A model generated the notes under the pieces. That model made no database searches. It saw only the letters and a list, made by a program, of their open reading frames with translations, and was not told the origin of the DNA. Positions 7,010-15,561 of a stretch of DNA of 16,951 bases are shown piece after piece. Each line of letters opens with the position of its first letter. Position 1 is the stretch's first letter. Origin of the DNA: DATLYF01 sp035575095 (GTDB taxonomy: Bacteria; Pseudomonadota; Gammaproteobacteria; Competibacterales; Competibacteraceae); the NCBI GenBank assembly GCA_035575095.1, contig DATLYF010000099.1, positions 1-16,951 on the forward strand, written 5' to 3'. A program made the translations under genes and the position numbers.

Positions 7010-7609
7010 TCAGCTCATGCGCCTCAGGCGCTCGTGCAGCGGACTGGAGCGCGGAAAGTGCGCCTGCAGGAAATCCATCTGATCGGCCAGGATGCGTCGG
7101 CCCTGCAGGAACACGTATTCGGCATGGTTGGGGGTAAAGGGTATGGCCAGCAGCTGCATGCCGGCCTGCTCCGGGGTGCGTCCGCCCTTGTGGTGGTTGC
7201 AGCGCTTGCAGGCGCTGACCACGTTGTTCCAATGATCGGTGCCGCCCTGCACCAGCGGCGTGATATGGTCGCGCGACAGCTCGCGGCTCGGGAAGCGCAC
7301 ACCGCAGTACAGACAGAGGTTAAAGTCGCGGCGGAACAGGGCCGCGTTGGACAGCGGCGGTACGTAGTCGTGGCGGGCGCGCAGGTGGGCGTAGGTGCCG
7401 CCCTGGGTGGCGATGATGGAATTGACGGCGATGACGCTGCGTCGGCCGGTCACTGCGTTGAAGCCGCCACGCACCTGATACAACAGGGTGCCGCAGGTAT
7501 AGGCCACCTGCTCCAGGTGATACAGCCGGACCGCCTCCTGGTAGTCGATCCATTCCAGGGGCATGCCCGATACGTCTGTGCGCAGGACCAGTTGATCCAG
7601 TCCGTACAT
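7010..7609 (-). CDS. HNH endonuclease with zinc-ribbon cysteines
   Basis: Encodes 199 residues. The HNH core spans about 97-145: CLYC (99-102), RDHITPL with the catalytic D114-H115, WNNVVSACKRCNHHKGG with N129 and the second Cys pair C134/C137, then RTP. The four Cys form the structural zinc site that stabilises the beta-beta-alpha-metal fold. The N-terminal ~90 residues (with SVIAVNSIIA) are of the kind seen in stand-alone chromosomal HNH proteins. The start at 7609 follows GAGGGG by six or seven bases. There is no methyltransferase, intron or phage gene beside it, so a restriction, homing or phage-packaging role is not supported. It is separated by 245 bases from the nitrilase gene and probably has its own promoter. 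The cellular target is unknown. Confidence 0.87.
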   Translation of the reverse strand: MYGLDQLVLRTDVSGMPLEWIDYQEAVRLYHLEQVAYTCGTLLYQVRGGFNAVTGRRSVIAVNSIIATQGGTYAHLRARHDYVPPLSNAALFRRDFNLCLYCGVRFPSRELSRDHITPLVQGGTDHWNNVVSACKRCNHHKGGRTPEQAGMQLLAIPFTPNHAEYVFLQGRRILADQMDFLQAHFPRSSPLHERLRRMS

Positions 7610-7932
7610 GTCCGTCCCCTCGTTTCAGGACCCTCGGCACCAGGGCATTGTGCCATAGCCCCGTGAACCTGGAGTTAAAAAAATGTGCAATGCCATGTAT
7701 TGCTCATAGCGACATTTCGACAATCCAGCGCGACAGTTTTTCCCGCCTTAGGCTAATATCCGAGATCCGATGCCGACAACCCACCTCTTCGCGGGGTTGG
7801 GGTAGCATAGAGGATAACTATTCTTCATATTGATCTATTCAATTTTTCTTATCGAATAGCGGCAGACTATTTTCCTTCCCACCTACGTGGTGGACCTGAT
7901 AACCACATAAGCAAGTCCCGGGAGGACATGAC
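7610..7932. other. Divergent intergenic region between the HNH gene and pntAA
   Basis: A 323-base gap with outward-facing start codons. The part nearest pntAA (about 7811-7870) is AT-rich and holds two small inverted repeats: ATTGA/TCAAT (7829-7833 and 7839-7843) and CTATTC/GAATAG (7835-7840 and 7854-7859). These overlap and are where a pntAA promoter would lie, so they could be operator half-sites. A GGCAC/GTGCC pair (7636-7640 and 7650-7654) sits just upstream of the HNH gene. A 61-codon open frame at 7648-7833 has no ribosome binding site and no recognisable content. I could not find a confident sigma-70 promoter. Confidence 0.5.
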
Positions 7933-9063
7933 ATGCCATTACGATTGGCAGTGCCGGCGGAGACCGCCGCCGGCGAACGGCGAGTGGCCCTGGACCCGAG
8001 CGTGGCCGAGCGCTTCGCCCGGCTGGGGTTGGAGGTGGTAGTCGAGCAAGGTGCGGGCACGCGGGCGCACTTTCCCGATGCCGCCTATGCGAGCAAGGCC
8101 ACGCTGGTGGCGGGGGCGGCGGAATGCCTGGGGGGCGCCGACATCGTCTGCAAGGTGCAGCCACCGACTCTGGAGGAAGTGACCCTCATGAAGGAGGGTG
8201 CGGTGCTGATCGGCTTCCTGCAGCCCTACCGCCAGCTCGAACTGGTGCAGGCGCTGTGCGCCAAACGCATCACCAGCTTCGCCCTCGAGCTCGTCCCGCG
8301 CATCTCGCGGGCCCAGTCGATGGACGCCCTGTCCTCGCAGGCGGCGGTAGCCGGCTACAAGGCGGCGCTGATGGCCGCCGAACTGGCCCCGGTGTTCTTC
8401 CCCATGCTCACCACCGCCGCCGGCACCGTGCGTCCGGCCAAGGTGGTGGTGATCGGCGCCGGCGTGGCCGGGCTGCAGGCGATTGCCACCGCCAAGCGCC
8501 TCGGCGCCCAGGTGGAGGCCTACGACATCCGCGCCGCGGCCAAGGAGCAGGTGGAATCGCTCGGTGCCAAGCTCATCGACACCGGGGTGGACGCCTCCGG
8601 GGCGGGCGGCTATGCGCGCGAGCTCACCGAGGCGGAAAAGGCCAAGCAGGCCGAGGTGCTGGCCAAGCATCTGGCCGCGGCGCATGCGGTGATCTCGACG
8701 GCCGCCGTGCCCGGGCGCCCGGCGCCCAAGATCATCACCCGCGCCATGGTCGAGGCCATGAAGCCCGGAGCGGTGATCGTCGATCTCGCCGCCGAGACCG
8801 GGGGCAACTGCGAACTCACCGAACCGGGCAAGACCATCGAAAACGGCGCCGGGGTAATCATCCACGGCCCGCTCAACGTGGCCAGCCAGATTCCGGTACA
8901 CGCCAGCGAGATGTACGCCAAGAATCTCTACAACTTCCTCTCGCCGTTCGTGAAAGATGGGGCGCTTGCGCTCGACTGGAGCGACGAGGTCATCGCCGAG
9001 AGCTGCCTCACCCATGCCGGTGAGATCCGCCACGAACCCACCCGCCAACGGATCGGAGGCTGA
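7933..9063 (+). CDS. pntAA: NAD(P)(+) transhydrogenase, alpha-1 subunit (NAD(H)-binding domain I)
   Basis: Encodes 376 residues, the soluble cytoplasmic domain that exchanges hydride between NADH and NADP+ bound on the beta subunit. Seen: the N-terminal alanine dehydrogenase/PNT fold (PAETAAGERRVALDP), the mobile RQD-type loop SRAQSMDALSSQA with R126, Q128 and D131, and the Rossmann motif VVVIGAGVAG (171-180) followed by an acidic residue in YDIR (D198). The ATG at 7933 has GGGAGGA six bases upstream; another ATG at 7928 is out of frame. Four bases separate the stop from pntAB. The separate alpha-1 and alpha-2 genes are the split arrangement seen in Rhodospirillum and Thermus, unlike the fused E. 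coli PntA. Confidence 0.96.
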   Translation: MPLRLAVPAETAAGERRVALDPSVAERFARLGLEVVVEQGAGTRAHFPDAAYASKATLVAGAAECLGGADIVCKVQPPTLEEVTLMKEGAVLIGFLQPYRQLELVQALCAKRITSFALELVPRISRAQSMDALSSQAAVAGYKAALMAAELAPVFFPMLTTAAGTVRPAKVVVIGAGVAGLQAIATAKRLGAQVEAYDIRAAAKEQVESLGAKLIDTGVDASGAGGYARELTEAEKAKQAEVLAKHLAAAHAVISTAAVPGRPAPKIITRAMVEAMKPGAVIVDLAAETGGNCELTEPGKTIENGAGVIIHGPLNVASQIPVHASEMYAKNLYNFLSPFVKDGALALDWSDEVIAESCLTHAGEIRHEPTRQRIGG

Positions 9064-9066
9064 GCC

Positions 9067-9348
9067 ATGATCGAAGGCTTCACCGCGCTGTACATCTTCC
9101 TGCTGGCCGCCTTCACCGGTTACGAGGTGATCTCCCGGGTACCGGTGATCCTGCATACGCCGCTGATGTCGGGCTCGAACTTCGTGCACGGCATCGTGGT
9201 GATCGGTGCCATGGTGGCGCTCGGCCAGGCCGAGACCGCCCTGGAGCAGCTCATCGGCTTTCTCGGCGTGGTGCTGGGGGCGGGCAATGCCGTCGGCGGC
9301 TACGTGGTGACCGAGCGCATGCTCGAGATGTTCAAGGCGAGCAAGTGA
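9067..9348 (+). CDS. pntAB: NAD(P)(+) transhydrogenase, alpha-2 subunit (membrane domain)
   Basis: Encodes 93 residues, a typical length for this subunit. Three transmembrane helices are visible (about 5-25, 38-52 and 60-80), joined by the conserved loop RVPVILHTPLMSGSNFVHG, which marks the family. It supplies part of the proton channel together with the beta subunit membrane helices. H41 lies at or next to the position of the alpha-2 histidine reported to matter for proton transfer in the Thermus enzyme. It sits four bases after pntAA and 14 bases before the pntB ATG. Confidence 0.95.
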   Translation: MIEGFTALYIFLLAAFTGYEVISRVPVILHTPLMSGSNFVHGIVVIGAMVALGQAETALEQLIGFLGVVLGAGNAVGGYVVTERMLEMFKASK

Positions 9349-9362
9349 GGAGCGGCGGCGCC

Positions 9363-10763
<1,401 letters not shown>

Positions 10764-10773
10764 ATCACGCCCG

Positions 10774-10811
10774 CCCCGGCTCTCTCCTCCCTTGCGAGGG
10801 CAGGGCCGGGG
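10774..10811. terminator. Extragenic hairpin after pntB, possible terminator or REP-like element
   Basis: CCCCGGC (10774-10780) pairs with GCCGGGG (10805-10811), and the interior holds a second nested pair CCCT/AGGG (10789-10792 and 10797-10800) around TGCG. It starts 11 bases after the pntB stop. No T-run follows on either strand, so it may act as an mRNA-stabilising or Rho-assisting structure. The CCCGGCTCTC...GAGGGCAGGGCCGGGG style resembles the abundant extragenic palindromes of many GC-rich proteobacteria; a genome-wide count would tell. Confidence 0.5.
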
Positions 10812-10837
10812 TGGGAGGCAGACATCACTCCCGCACC

Positions 10838-11101
10838 GCCGGATTCCGCGCCTATCCTGGCGTGCAGGGTCTGTACCTCAGCCTTACTGATGCTGGATAG
10901 GCGGCGCCCGGCCCAATGCACCAGGCGGTTGCGGTAGCGGGATTCGTCCTGGCGCCAGGACTTCTTGTGCACCTTGGAATGCCGCTCCAGGTAGCGGGCG
11001 AACAGCTCGCCAAAGGTCATTTCCTCGCGCACGGCGCAGCGCTTTTCGTTGGGATTGCGGCCTTCGGCGATGACGGAATTGACCTTTGGAAAGAACGGGA
11101 A
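10838..11101 (-). pseudogene. Tyrosine-recombinase (phage-type integrase) remnant: N-terminal core-binding part only
   Basis: In the minus strand, in the same frame as the upstream dtd gene and directly after its stop, runs a stretch with VNSVIAEGRNPNEKR, then EMTFGELFARYLERHSK, KKSWRQDESRYRNRL and LSSISKAEVQTLHARIG. This is the end of the arm-binding region and the SAM-like core-binding domain of P4-type integrases. Similarity stops around 10838; the frame then runs through the pntB hairpin into antisense pntB. No catalytic domain (R..HxxR..Y) is present. The N-terminal arm-binding start is missing too. It is a decayed piece of a mobile element. An internal ATG at 11032 could start a 108-residue peptide, but no ribosome site or conserved end supports this. 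Confidence 0.75.
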
Positions 11102-11551
11102 CTACGGTGAAGGGGACACCCTGAGACAGAATGTCACCGGCCCGTCGTTGGTCAGGCTGACCTGCATATCCGCTCCGAACACTCCAGTTGCCACGGGAGC
11201 GTAGCGCTCGCGCGCCCGGCCCACCAGATAGTCGAACAGCCGCCGCCCTTCCTCCGGCGCCGCCGCCGGCGTGAAACTGGGCCGCATGCCCTTACGGGTA
11301 TCCGCCGGCAGGGTGAACTGCGGCACCAGCAGCAGCCCGCCGCCGATGTCGGCGACACTCAGGTTCATCCGACCCTGGGCGTCAGGAAATACCCGATAGC
11401 CCAGCAGCCGCTCCAGCAACCGCTCGGCCTGGGCCTCGCCATCGCCGCGCTCGACGCCGATCAGCACCAGCAGCCCGCGGCCGATAGCGCCCACCGTCTC
11501 CCCAGCCACCTCCACCCGTGCTTGGGAGACCCGCTGCAGCAGTCCGATCAT
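11102..11551 (-). CDS. dtd: D-aminoacyl-tRNA deacylase
   Basis: Encodes 149 residues (family about 145). It removes D-amino acids, and glycine mischarged on tRNA-Ala, from tRNA. Both active-site signatures are seen: SQA at 9-11 in LQRVSQARV, and GPVTF close to the C-terminus (NDGPVTFCLRV), the Gly-cisPro motif that gives chiral proofreading. Also typical are GLLVLIGV, LLGYRVFPD, MNLSV and LLLVPQFTLPADTRKGMRPSF. The ATG at 11551 overlaps the pip stop by four bases (ATGA), indicating coupling. The tail after GPVTF (CLRVSPSP) is a few residues longer than usual and lies directly against the integrase remnant. Confidence 0.95.
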   Translation of the reverse strand: MIGLLQRVSQARVEVAGETVGAIGRGLLVLIGVERGDGEAQAERLLERLLGYRVFPDAQGRMNLSVADIGGGLLLVPQFTLPADTRKGMRPSFTPAAAPEEGRRLFDYLVGRARERYAPVATGVFGADMQVSLTNDGPVTFCLRVSPSP

Positions 11552-12498
11552 GCCGTGAGGCGCCGGGCCAGGGCGTCGGTGGCAGCTACCAGTTCGCGAG
11601 CGATGGCCGGTTCGGTGGCGGCGTGACCGGCGGTGACGATCTTCAGCTCCGCCTCCGGCCAGGCCTGGTGCAGCGCCCAAGCGCCGTCCATGGGACAGAC
11701 CACGTCGTAGCGGCCGTGGATGATGTAGCCGGGGATGTGGCGGATGCGCGGCACGTCGCGCAGCAACTGGCCAGGTTCCATGAAGATCTGGTTGACGAAA
11801 TAGTGGCACTCGATGCGCGCCAGGGCGAGCGCACGGTGCGCTTCGCCGAAGTGATCCACGGTACTGGGGCTGGGTTCCAGGGTCAGAGTACCGCCCTCCC
11901 ATTGCGACCAGGCACGGGCGCAGCGCAACCGTTCCACCTCATTGCGGCCGGTGAGGCGCTTGTAGTAGGCCTGCACCAGATCGCCGCGTTCGGCCTCGGG
12001 GATAGGGGCGAGGTACTGTTCCCACAGGTCGGGAAACAAACGCGAGGCGCCCTCCTGGTAGAACCAGTGGATGTCCTCCGTCCGACACAGGAAAATGCCG
12101 CGCAGCACTAGGCCCAGCACGCGCTCGGGGTGGGTCTCGGCGTAGGCCAGGGACAGGGTCGAGCCCCAGGAGCCGCCGAATACCACCCACCTGTCTATTC
12201 CCAGGTGCTGGCGGATGGTTTCGATGTCCGCCACCAAATGCCAGGTGGTGTTGTCGGTGAGTTCGGCGTGGGGCGTGGAGCGGCCGGCACCGCGCTGGTC
12301 GAAGAGCACGATGCGGTAGCGCTCGGGATCGAAGAAGCGCCGGTGCACCGGGTCGCAGCCGCCGCCGGGGCCGCCATGCAGGAATACCACCGGCAGCCCG
12401 CGGGGGTTGCCGCACTCCTCTACGTACAGGGTGTGCAGGGCATCCACCTTGAGGGAATGGGTGACATAGGGCTTGATGTCGGGATATAGCTCGGCCAT
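11548..12498 (-). CDS. pip: Proline iminopeptidase (alpha/beta-hydrolase, S33)
   Basis: Encodes 316 residues, the usual size. It removes N-terminal proline from peptides in the cytoplasm. The signatures are complete: oxyanion-hole HGGPGGG (41-47), DQRGAGRS (67-74), nucleophile S110 in GGSWGSTLSLAYA, D265 in GRYDVVCP and H292 in AGHAATEP. Also seen are RGIFLCR and the helical cap with WSQWEGGTLTL. The start at 12498 begins MAELYPDIKPY as in the family; the only purine-rich stretch upstream (AGGA) is about 11 bases away, so the site is weak. It sits 80 bases after hemH and overlaps dtd by four bases. Confidence 0.95.
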   Translation of the reverse strand: MAELYPDIKPYVTHSLKVDALHTLYVEECGNPRGLPVVFLHGGPGGGCDPVHRRFFDPERYRIVLFDQRGAGRSTPHAELTDNTTWHLVADIETIRQHLGIDRWVVFGGSWGSTLSLAYAETHPERVLGLVLRGIFLCRTEDIHWFYQEGASRLFPDLWEQYLAPIPEAERGDLVQAYYKRLTGRNEVERLRCARAWSQWEGGTLTLEPSPSTVDHFGEAHRALALARIECHYFVNQIFMEPGQLLRDVPRIRHIPGYIIHGRYDVVCPMDGAWALHQAWPEAELKIVTAGHAATEPAIARELVAATDALARRLTA

Positions 12499-12578
12499 GG
12501 GCTGGTCGTCCTGTGCTGCCGTGGTTCGCAATGCGCCAAGGATAGGGGCTGTGGCCCGCGCTGACCAGCACGCCGGAT

Positions 12579-13679
12579 TCAGCGCGCCGCACCCCGGGCC
12601 AGCGCCCGCTCGCGGCAGGCGGTCAGTTCCGCTGTTGTGGCAGTGCCGCCGTCGATCTCCGGCCAGCCGGCGCCGTGGCGCCGCACCAAGCCGGCGAGCA
12701 GAGCGATATGCTCGGGCCGCGCGTTGAGCGCCGGGATGTAGCGAAATGCCTCGCCGCCGCGCTCGAGAAACAGCTCGCGGTTCTCCATGGCAATCTCCTC
12801 CAGCGTCTCCAGGCAGTCGGCGGCGAAACCGGGGCAGACCACGTCCACCCGTTTCACCCCCTGCCCGGCCCATTCCTGGAGCAGTTCGCTGGTATAGGGT
12901 CTGAGCCACTCGGCGCGGCCGAAGCGGGACTGGAAAGCCACTGCCCAACGCTCCGCCGTCAACCCGAGGCGCTCGGCCACCAGCCGGGCGGTCTTGTGGC
13001 ACTGGCAGTGGTAGGGATCGCCGGCCAACAGATTGCGTCGGGGCAGACCGTGGAAGGAGAATAGCAGGCGCTCGCCCGGACTGCCCTCGGACCAGGCTTC
13101 GCGGATGCTGGCGGCGAGCGCCTCGATATAGTCCGGATCGTCGTGGTAGTGGGTGAGCAGGCGCAGCTCCGGCAGCCAGCGCCAGCTCTTGAGCACGTCC
13201 GCCAGGCAGTCGAAAGCACTGGCGGTGGTGCTGGCCGAATATTGGGGATAGAGCGGCAGCACCAGCAGGCGCCGCATCCCGGCGGCGCGCAGCTCCTGCA
13301 GGGCCGCGGCGATGGACGGGCGGCCATAGCGCATGGCCAGCGCCACTTTGATCGGCCCTGGACACTGCCCATCCAGCCGGGCCTGTAAGGCGGCGGCCTG
13401 ACGCCTGCCGATAGCCAGCAGCGGCGAGCCGTCCTCGCCCCAGATGGCGCGATATTTCTCGGCGGACTTGGCCGGACGCAGCCGCAACACAATGCCGTGC
13501 AGGATCAGCCACCACAGCGGTCGGGGGATCTCCACCACCCGCGGGTCCCAGAGGAATTCGCCCAGATAGCGGCGCAAGGCCGCAGCAGTGGGGGCGTCGG
13601 GGGTGCCCAGATTGACCAGCAGCACCCCGCAGGCCGGCGGCTGGTCGTGGCGGTAGTCGGCATCTCCGCGATAGCGCAT
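12579..13679 (-). CDS. hemH: Ferrochelatase (protoheme ferro-lyase)
   Basis: Encodes 366 residues, in the range of bacterial ferrochelatases. It inserts Fe2+ into protoporphyrin IX as the last step of heme synthesis at the inner membrane. Seen: VLLVNLGTPDAP at the start, YLGEFLWDPRVVEIP, LPLYPQYSASTTAS (141-154), the catalytic H210 in FSFHGLP, DPYHCQCHKTARLVAERLGL region (222-240), FQSRFGRAEWLRPYT (249-263), and E291 in CPGFAADCLETLEEI. The ATG at 13679 follows GGGGAG by about seven bases. Iron-sulfur clusters are found in some ferrochelatases, but the C-terminal Cys pattern here (a single late Cys) does not suggest one. Gene order: copper chaperone (103-base gap), hemH, pip, dtd. Confidence 0.96.
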   Translation of the reverse strand: MRYRGDADYRHDQPPACGVLLVNLGTPDAPTAAALRRYLGEFLWDPRVVEIPRPLWWLILHGIVLRLRPAKSAEKYRAIWGEDGSPLLAIGRRQAAALQARLDGQCPGPIKVALAMRYGRPSIAAALQELRAAGMRRLLVLPLYPQYSASTTASAFDCLADVLKSWRWLPELRLLTHYHDDPDYIEALAASIREAWSEGSPGERLLFSFHGLPRRNLLAGDPYHCQCHKTARLVAERLGLTAERWAVAFQSRFGRAEWLRPYTSELLQEWAGQGVKRVDVVCPGFAADCLETLEEIAMENRELFLERGGEAFRYIPALNARPEHIALLAGLVRRHGAGWPEIDGGTATTAELTACRERALARGAAR

Positions 13680-13782
13680 GGAAGCTCCCCTGGCTGATGG
13701 TTCGTCGACCGATTATAGCGCCCCCCTCGGGCGGCCCCGCGGCCGCGCCTGGTGGAGGTTACCGCATCGCGCACCCCGCCCA

Positions 13783-14259
13783 TCAGCCGCCGTGGCCTTG
13801 GTGCGGCTGCTCCCCCTGCCCATTCCCTTGCTCCACCACCACCTCCACCTGTACCTCGCCGGCTCTCTCGAATTTCAGCGTCAAGGGGAAGCGCTCGCCT
13901 TGCTTGAACGATTGCTTGAGGCCGATGAACATCACGTGCAGACCGCCCGGAGCAAGCTTGATCTGACCGCGGGCCGGCACCTCGACGGCTGCGACCGGGC
14001 GCATCTTCATCATCCCATTTTCGTGGAGATGGATATGCAGCTCCACTTTGTCGGCCACATCGGCGCTGGCCGCTAGCAGGCGGTCGGCTTCGCCGCCGTT
14101 GTCGATAATGAAATAGGCACCCCCGGTAGGGGCGCCAGGCGGCGTGGGCCGTGCCCAGGGATGGTGGATTGTGAGCTGGCCCAGGGTATAGTCGTGGGCC
14201 TGGGCCAGACCGGCGGCCAGGATCAGGGCGGCGGCGCAAAGACGCAGACATACCTTCAT
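13783..14259 (-). CDS. PCu(A)C periplasmic copper chaperone
   Basis: Encodes 158 residues. The signal peptide (1-21, ending AQA) directs export. The family copper site H(M)X10MX21HXM is exactly met: H75, M86, H108 and M110 (in LHVM), with extra His at 77 and 79. Other family parts: HHPWARPTPPGAPTGGAYF (32-50), LAPGGLHVMFIGLKQ and GERFPLTLKFE. Such proteins bind Cu(I) in the periplasm and help load the CuA or CuB centres of cytochrome oxidases. The C-terminal tail, about 143-158, is rich in Gln, Gly and His (GEQPHQGHGG) and may be a second metal-binding segment. AGGAG lies about 11 bases before the start. Adjacent hemH fits a respiratory context, but no oxidase or SCO gene is in the window. 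Confidence 0.93.
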   Translation of the reverse strand: MKVCLRLCAAALILAAGLAQAHDYTLGQLTIHHPWARPTPPGAPTGGAYFIIDNGGEADRLLAASADVADKVELHIHLHENGMMKMRPVAAVEVPARGQIKLAPGGLHVMFIGLKQSFKQGERFPLTLKFERAGEVQVEVVVEQGNGQGEQPHQGHGG

Positions 14260-14295
14260 GGTGCAGAATCTCCTGAAACTGATGGTGGAGCGCCG

Positions 14296-14323
14296 ATCAT
14301 AATCGCCCGTTATCCCGATACAA
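14296..14323 (-). promoter_or_regulatory. Candidate sigma-70 promoter for the copper chaperone gene
   Basis: On the minus strand a -35-like TTGTAT (14318-14323) and a -10-like TATGAT (14296-14301, five of six to TATAAT) are 16 bases apart. They lie about 36 bases before the start codon at 14259. The -35 is weak. This is a pattern match by eye only. Confidence 0.4.
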
Positions 14324-14334
14324 GCCGGTGCGCC

Positions 14335-14363
14335 TAGACCCCTGTGTCCGGCTGCCGTACAGT
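14335..14363 (+). promoter_or_regulatory. Candidate sigma-70 promoter for mtnBDC
   Basis: TAGACC (14335-14340) and TACAGT (14358-14363), each matching four of six consensus bases, are separated by 17 bases and sit about 30 bases before the mtnB start. The next strong ribosome site (AGGGAGGG, 14381-14388) lies downstream of the predicted transcription start. The promoter is weakly matched but well spaced. Confidence 0.35.
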
Positions 14364-14395
14364 AGCGCTCCAGACTTTGCAGGGAGGGTACGGGG

Positions 14396-15016
14396 TTGCA
14401 ACCCGCCTACATCGTTTCCACGCAGGCCCAGGCGCTGATCGCCGCCGGCCGCTTCTTCTTCGAGCGCGGCTGGGTGCCGGCCACCAGCGGCAACTTCTCC
14501 GCTCGGCTCGACGCCGACACCGCACTCATCACCGTCTCCGGCCGCCACAAGGGGCGGCTGGACGAGGACAGCTTCCTGCGCGTGGATCTGCAGGGCCGTC
14601 CGCTGGAGGCCCGCAAACCTTCGGCCGAGACCCTGCTGCACACCCTGATGTATCGGCGCGAGCCGGCGATCGGCGCCGTGCTGCACACCCATTCGGTGAA
14701 CAGCACCGTGCTGTCACGGCTGCACCGGGAGTATCTGGAGCTCAACGACTACGAGGTGCTCAAGGCCTTTCCCGGCATCGATACCCATGCGTCCACGGTG
14801 CGCCTGCCCATCTTCGCCAACGATCAGGACATCGCCCGCCTGAGCGGCGAGGTGGAACGCTACCTGGACCGCCGCCCCGACACTCCCGGCTATCTGATCG
14901 CCGGCCACGGCCTCTATACCTGGGGGGCCAGCGTGGACGACGCCATGCGCCACGTCGAGGCGCTGGAGTTCCTGTTCGAATGTGAAACCCTGACGCGGAG
15001 GATGGGTCAGCCATGA
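14396..15016 (+). CDS. mtnB: Methylthioribulose-1-phosphate dehydratase
   Basis: Encodes 206 residues, class II aldolase fold. It dehydrates 5-methylthioribulose-1-phosphate to the diketo sugar in methionine salvage. Seen: the N-terminal region ATSGNFSARL (29-38), TVSGRHKGRL, ETLLHTLMYRR, the zinc histidines in VLHTHSVNSTVLSR, YEVLKAFPG, and the third zinc histidine in IAGHGLYTWG. The start is TTG at 14396; AGGGAGGG lies about seven bases upstream and no in-frame ATG occurs until deep within the conserved fold. The stop overlaps the mtnD start (ATGA, 15013-15016). The product feeds mtnC, then mtnD. The upstream isomerase mtnA is not in the window. Confidence 0.95.
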   Translation: MQPAYIVSTQAQALIAAGRFFFERGWVPATSGNFSARLDADTALITVSGRHKGRLDEDSFLRVDLQGRPLEARKPSAETLLHTLMYRREPAIGAVLHTHSVNSTVLSRLHREYLELNDYEVLKAFPGIDTHASTVRLPIFANDQDIARLSGEVERYLDRRPDTPGYLIAGHGLYTWGASVDDAMRHVEALEFLFECETLTRRMGQP

Positions 15017-15558
15017 GCCAGCTTCGTATCTACGCCGACAGCGACGCCAGCGCGCCGCTTGTCACCACCACCGATCACGCCGCCATCGCCCGTGAACTCG
15101 ATGCCGCCGGTATTCTCTTCGAGCGCTGGCAGGCCGACCGCGAGCTGGCTGCCACGGCCTCCCAGGAGGAGGTCATCGCCGCTTACCGGGATTCCGTAGA
15201 CCGCTTGATGACCACCTATGGCTTCCAGTCGGTGGACGTGATCAGCTTGCATCCCGACCATCCGGCCAAGACGGAACTGCGCCAGAAGTTCCTCAACGAG
15301 CACACCCACAGCGAGTACGAGGTGCGCTTCTTCGTCGAGGGCCAGGGCCTGTTCTGCATCCACAAGGGCGGCAAGGTGTATTGCGTGCTGTGCGAGCAGG
15401 GCGATCTGATCAGCGTGCCGGACAATACCCCGCACTGGTTCGACATGGGCCCCAATCCACGCTTTCGCTGCATCCGTCTGTTCACCAACCCGGAGGGCTG
15501 GGTGGCCAACTTCACCGGCAGCGACATCGCCGAGCGCTTCCCGCGGCTGGAGAACTGA
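15013..15558 (+). CDS. mtnD: Acireductone dioxygenase
   Basis: Encodes 181 residues, the standard size. A cupin that oxidises acireductone with O2 to formate and the 2-keto acid precursor of methionine when it holds Fe2+, or to CO and methylthiopropionate when it holds Ni2+. The four metal ligands are in place: H97, H99 and E103 in NEHTHSEYEVRFFVEG, and H141 in DNTPHWFDMG, matching the His96/98, Glu102, His140 set of the Klebsiella enzyme with an offset of one. The ATG at 15013 has GGAGGA nine bases upstream, inside the end of mtnB, so translation is coupled. Three bases separate it from mtnC. Confidence 0.97.
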   Translation: MSQLRIYADSDASAPLVTTTDHAAIARELDAAGILFERWQADRELAATASQEEVIAAYRDSVDRLMTTYGFQSVDVISLHPDHPAKTELRQKFLNEHTHSEYEVRFFVEGQGLFCIHKGGKVYCVLCEQGDLISVPDNTPHWFDMGPNPRFRCIRLFTNPEGWVANFTGSDIAERFPRLEN

Positions 15559-15561
15559 GCC

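Noticed and set aside
7648..7833. A 61-codon plus-strand open frame upstream of pntAA
   Set aside because: No ribosome binding site, no signal peptide or motif, and it lies in the promoter region.
7830..7842. Possible FNR/Anr box TTGAT...TCAA before pntAA
   Set aside because: Spacing is one base short of the TTGATNNNNATCAA consensus and the second half-site is imperfect; kept only as a generic inverted repeat.
7939..9189. A 416-codon minus-strand open frame antisense to pntAA and pntAB
   Set aside because: Shadow of strongly conserved transhydrogenase genes.
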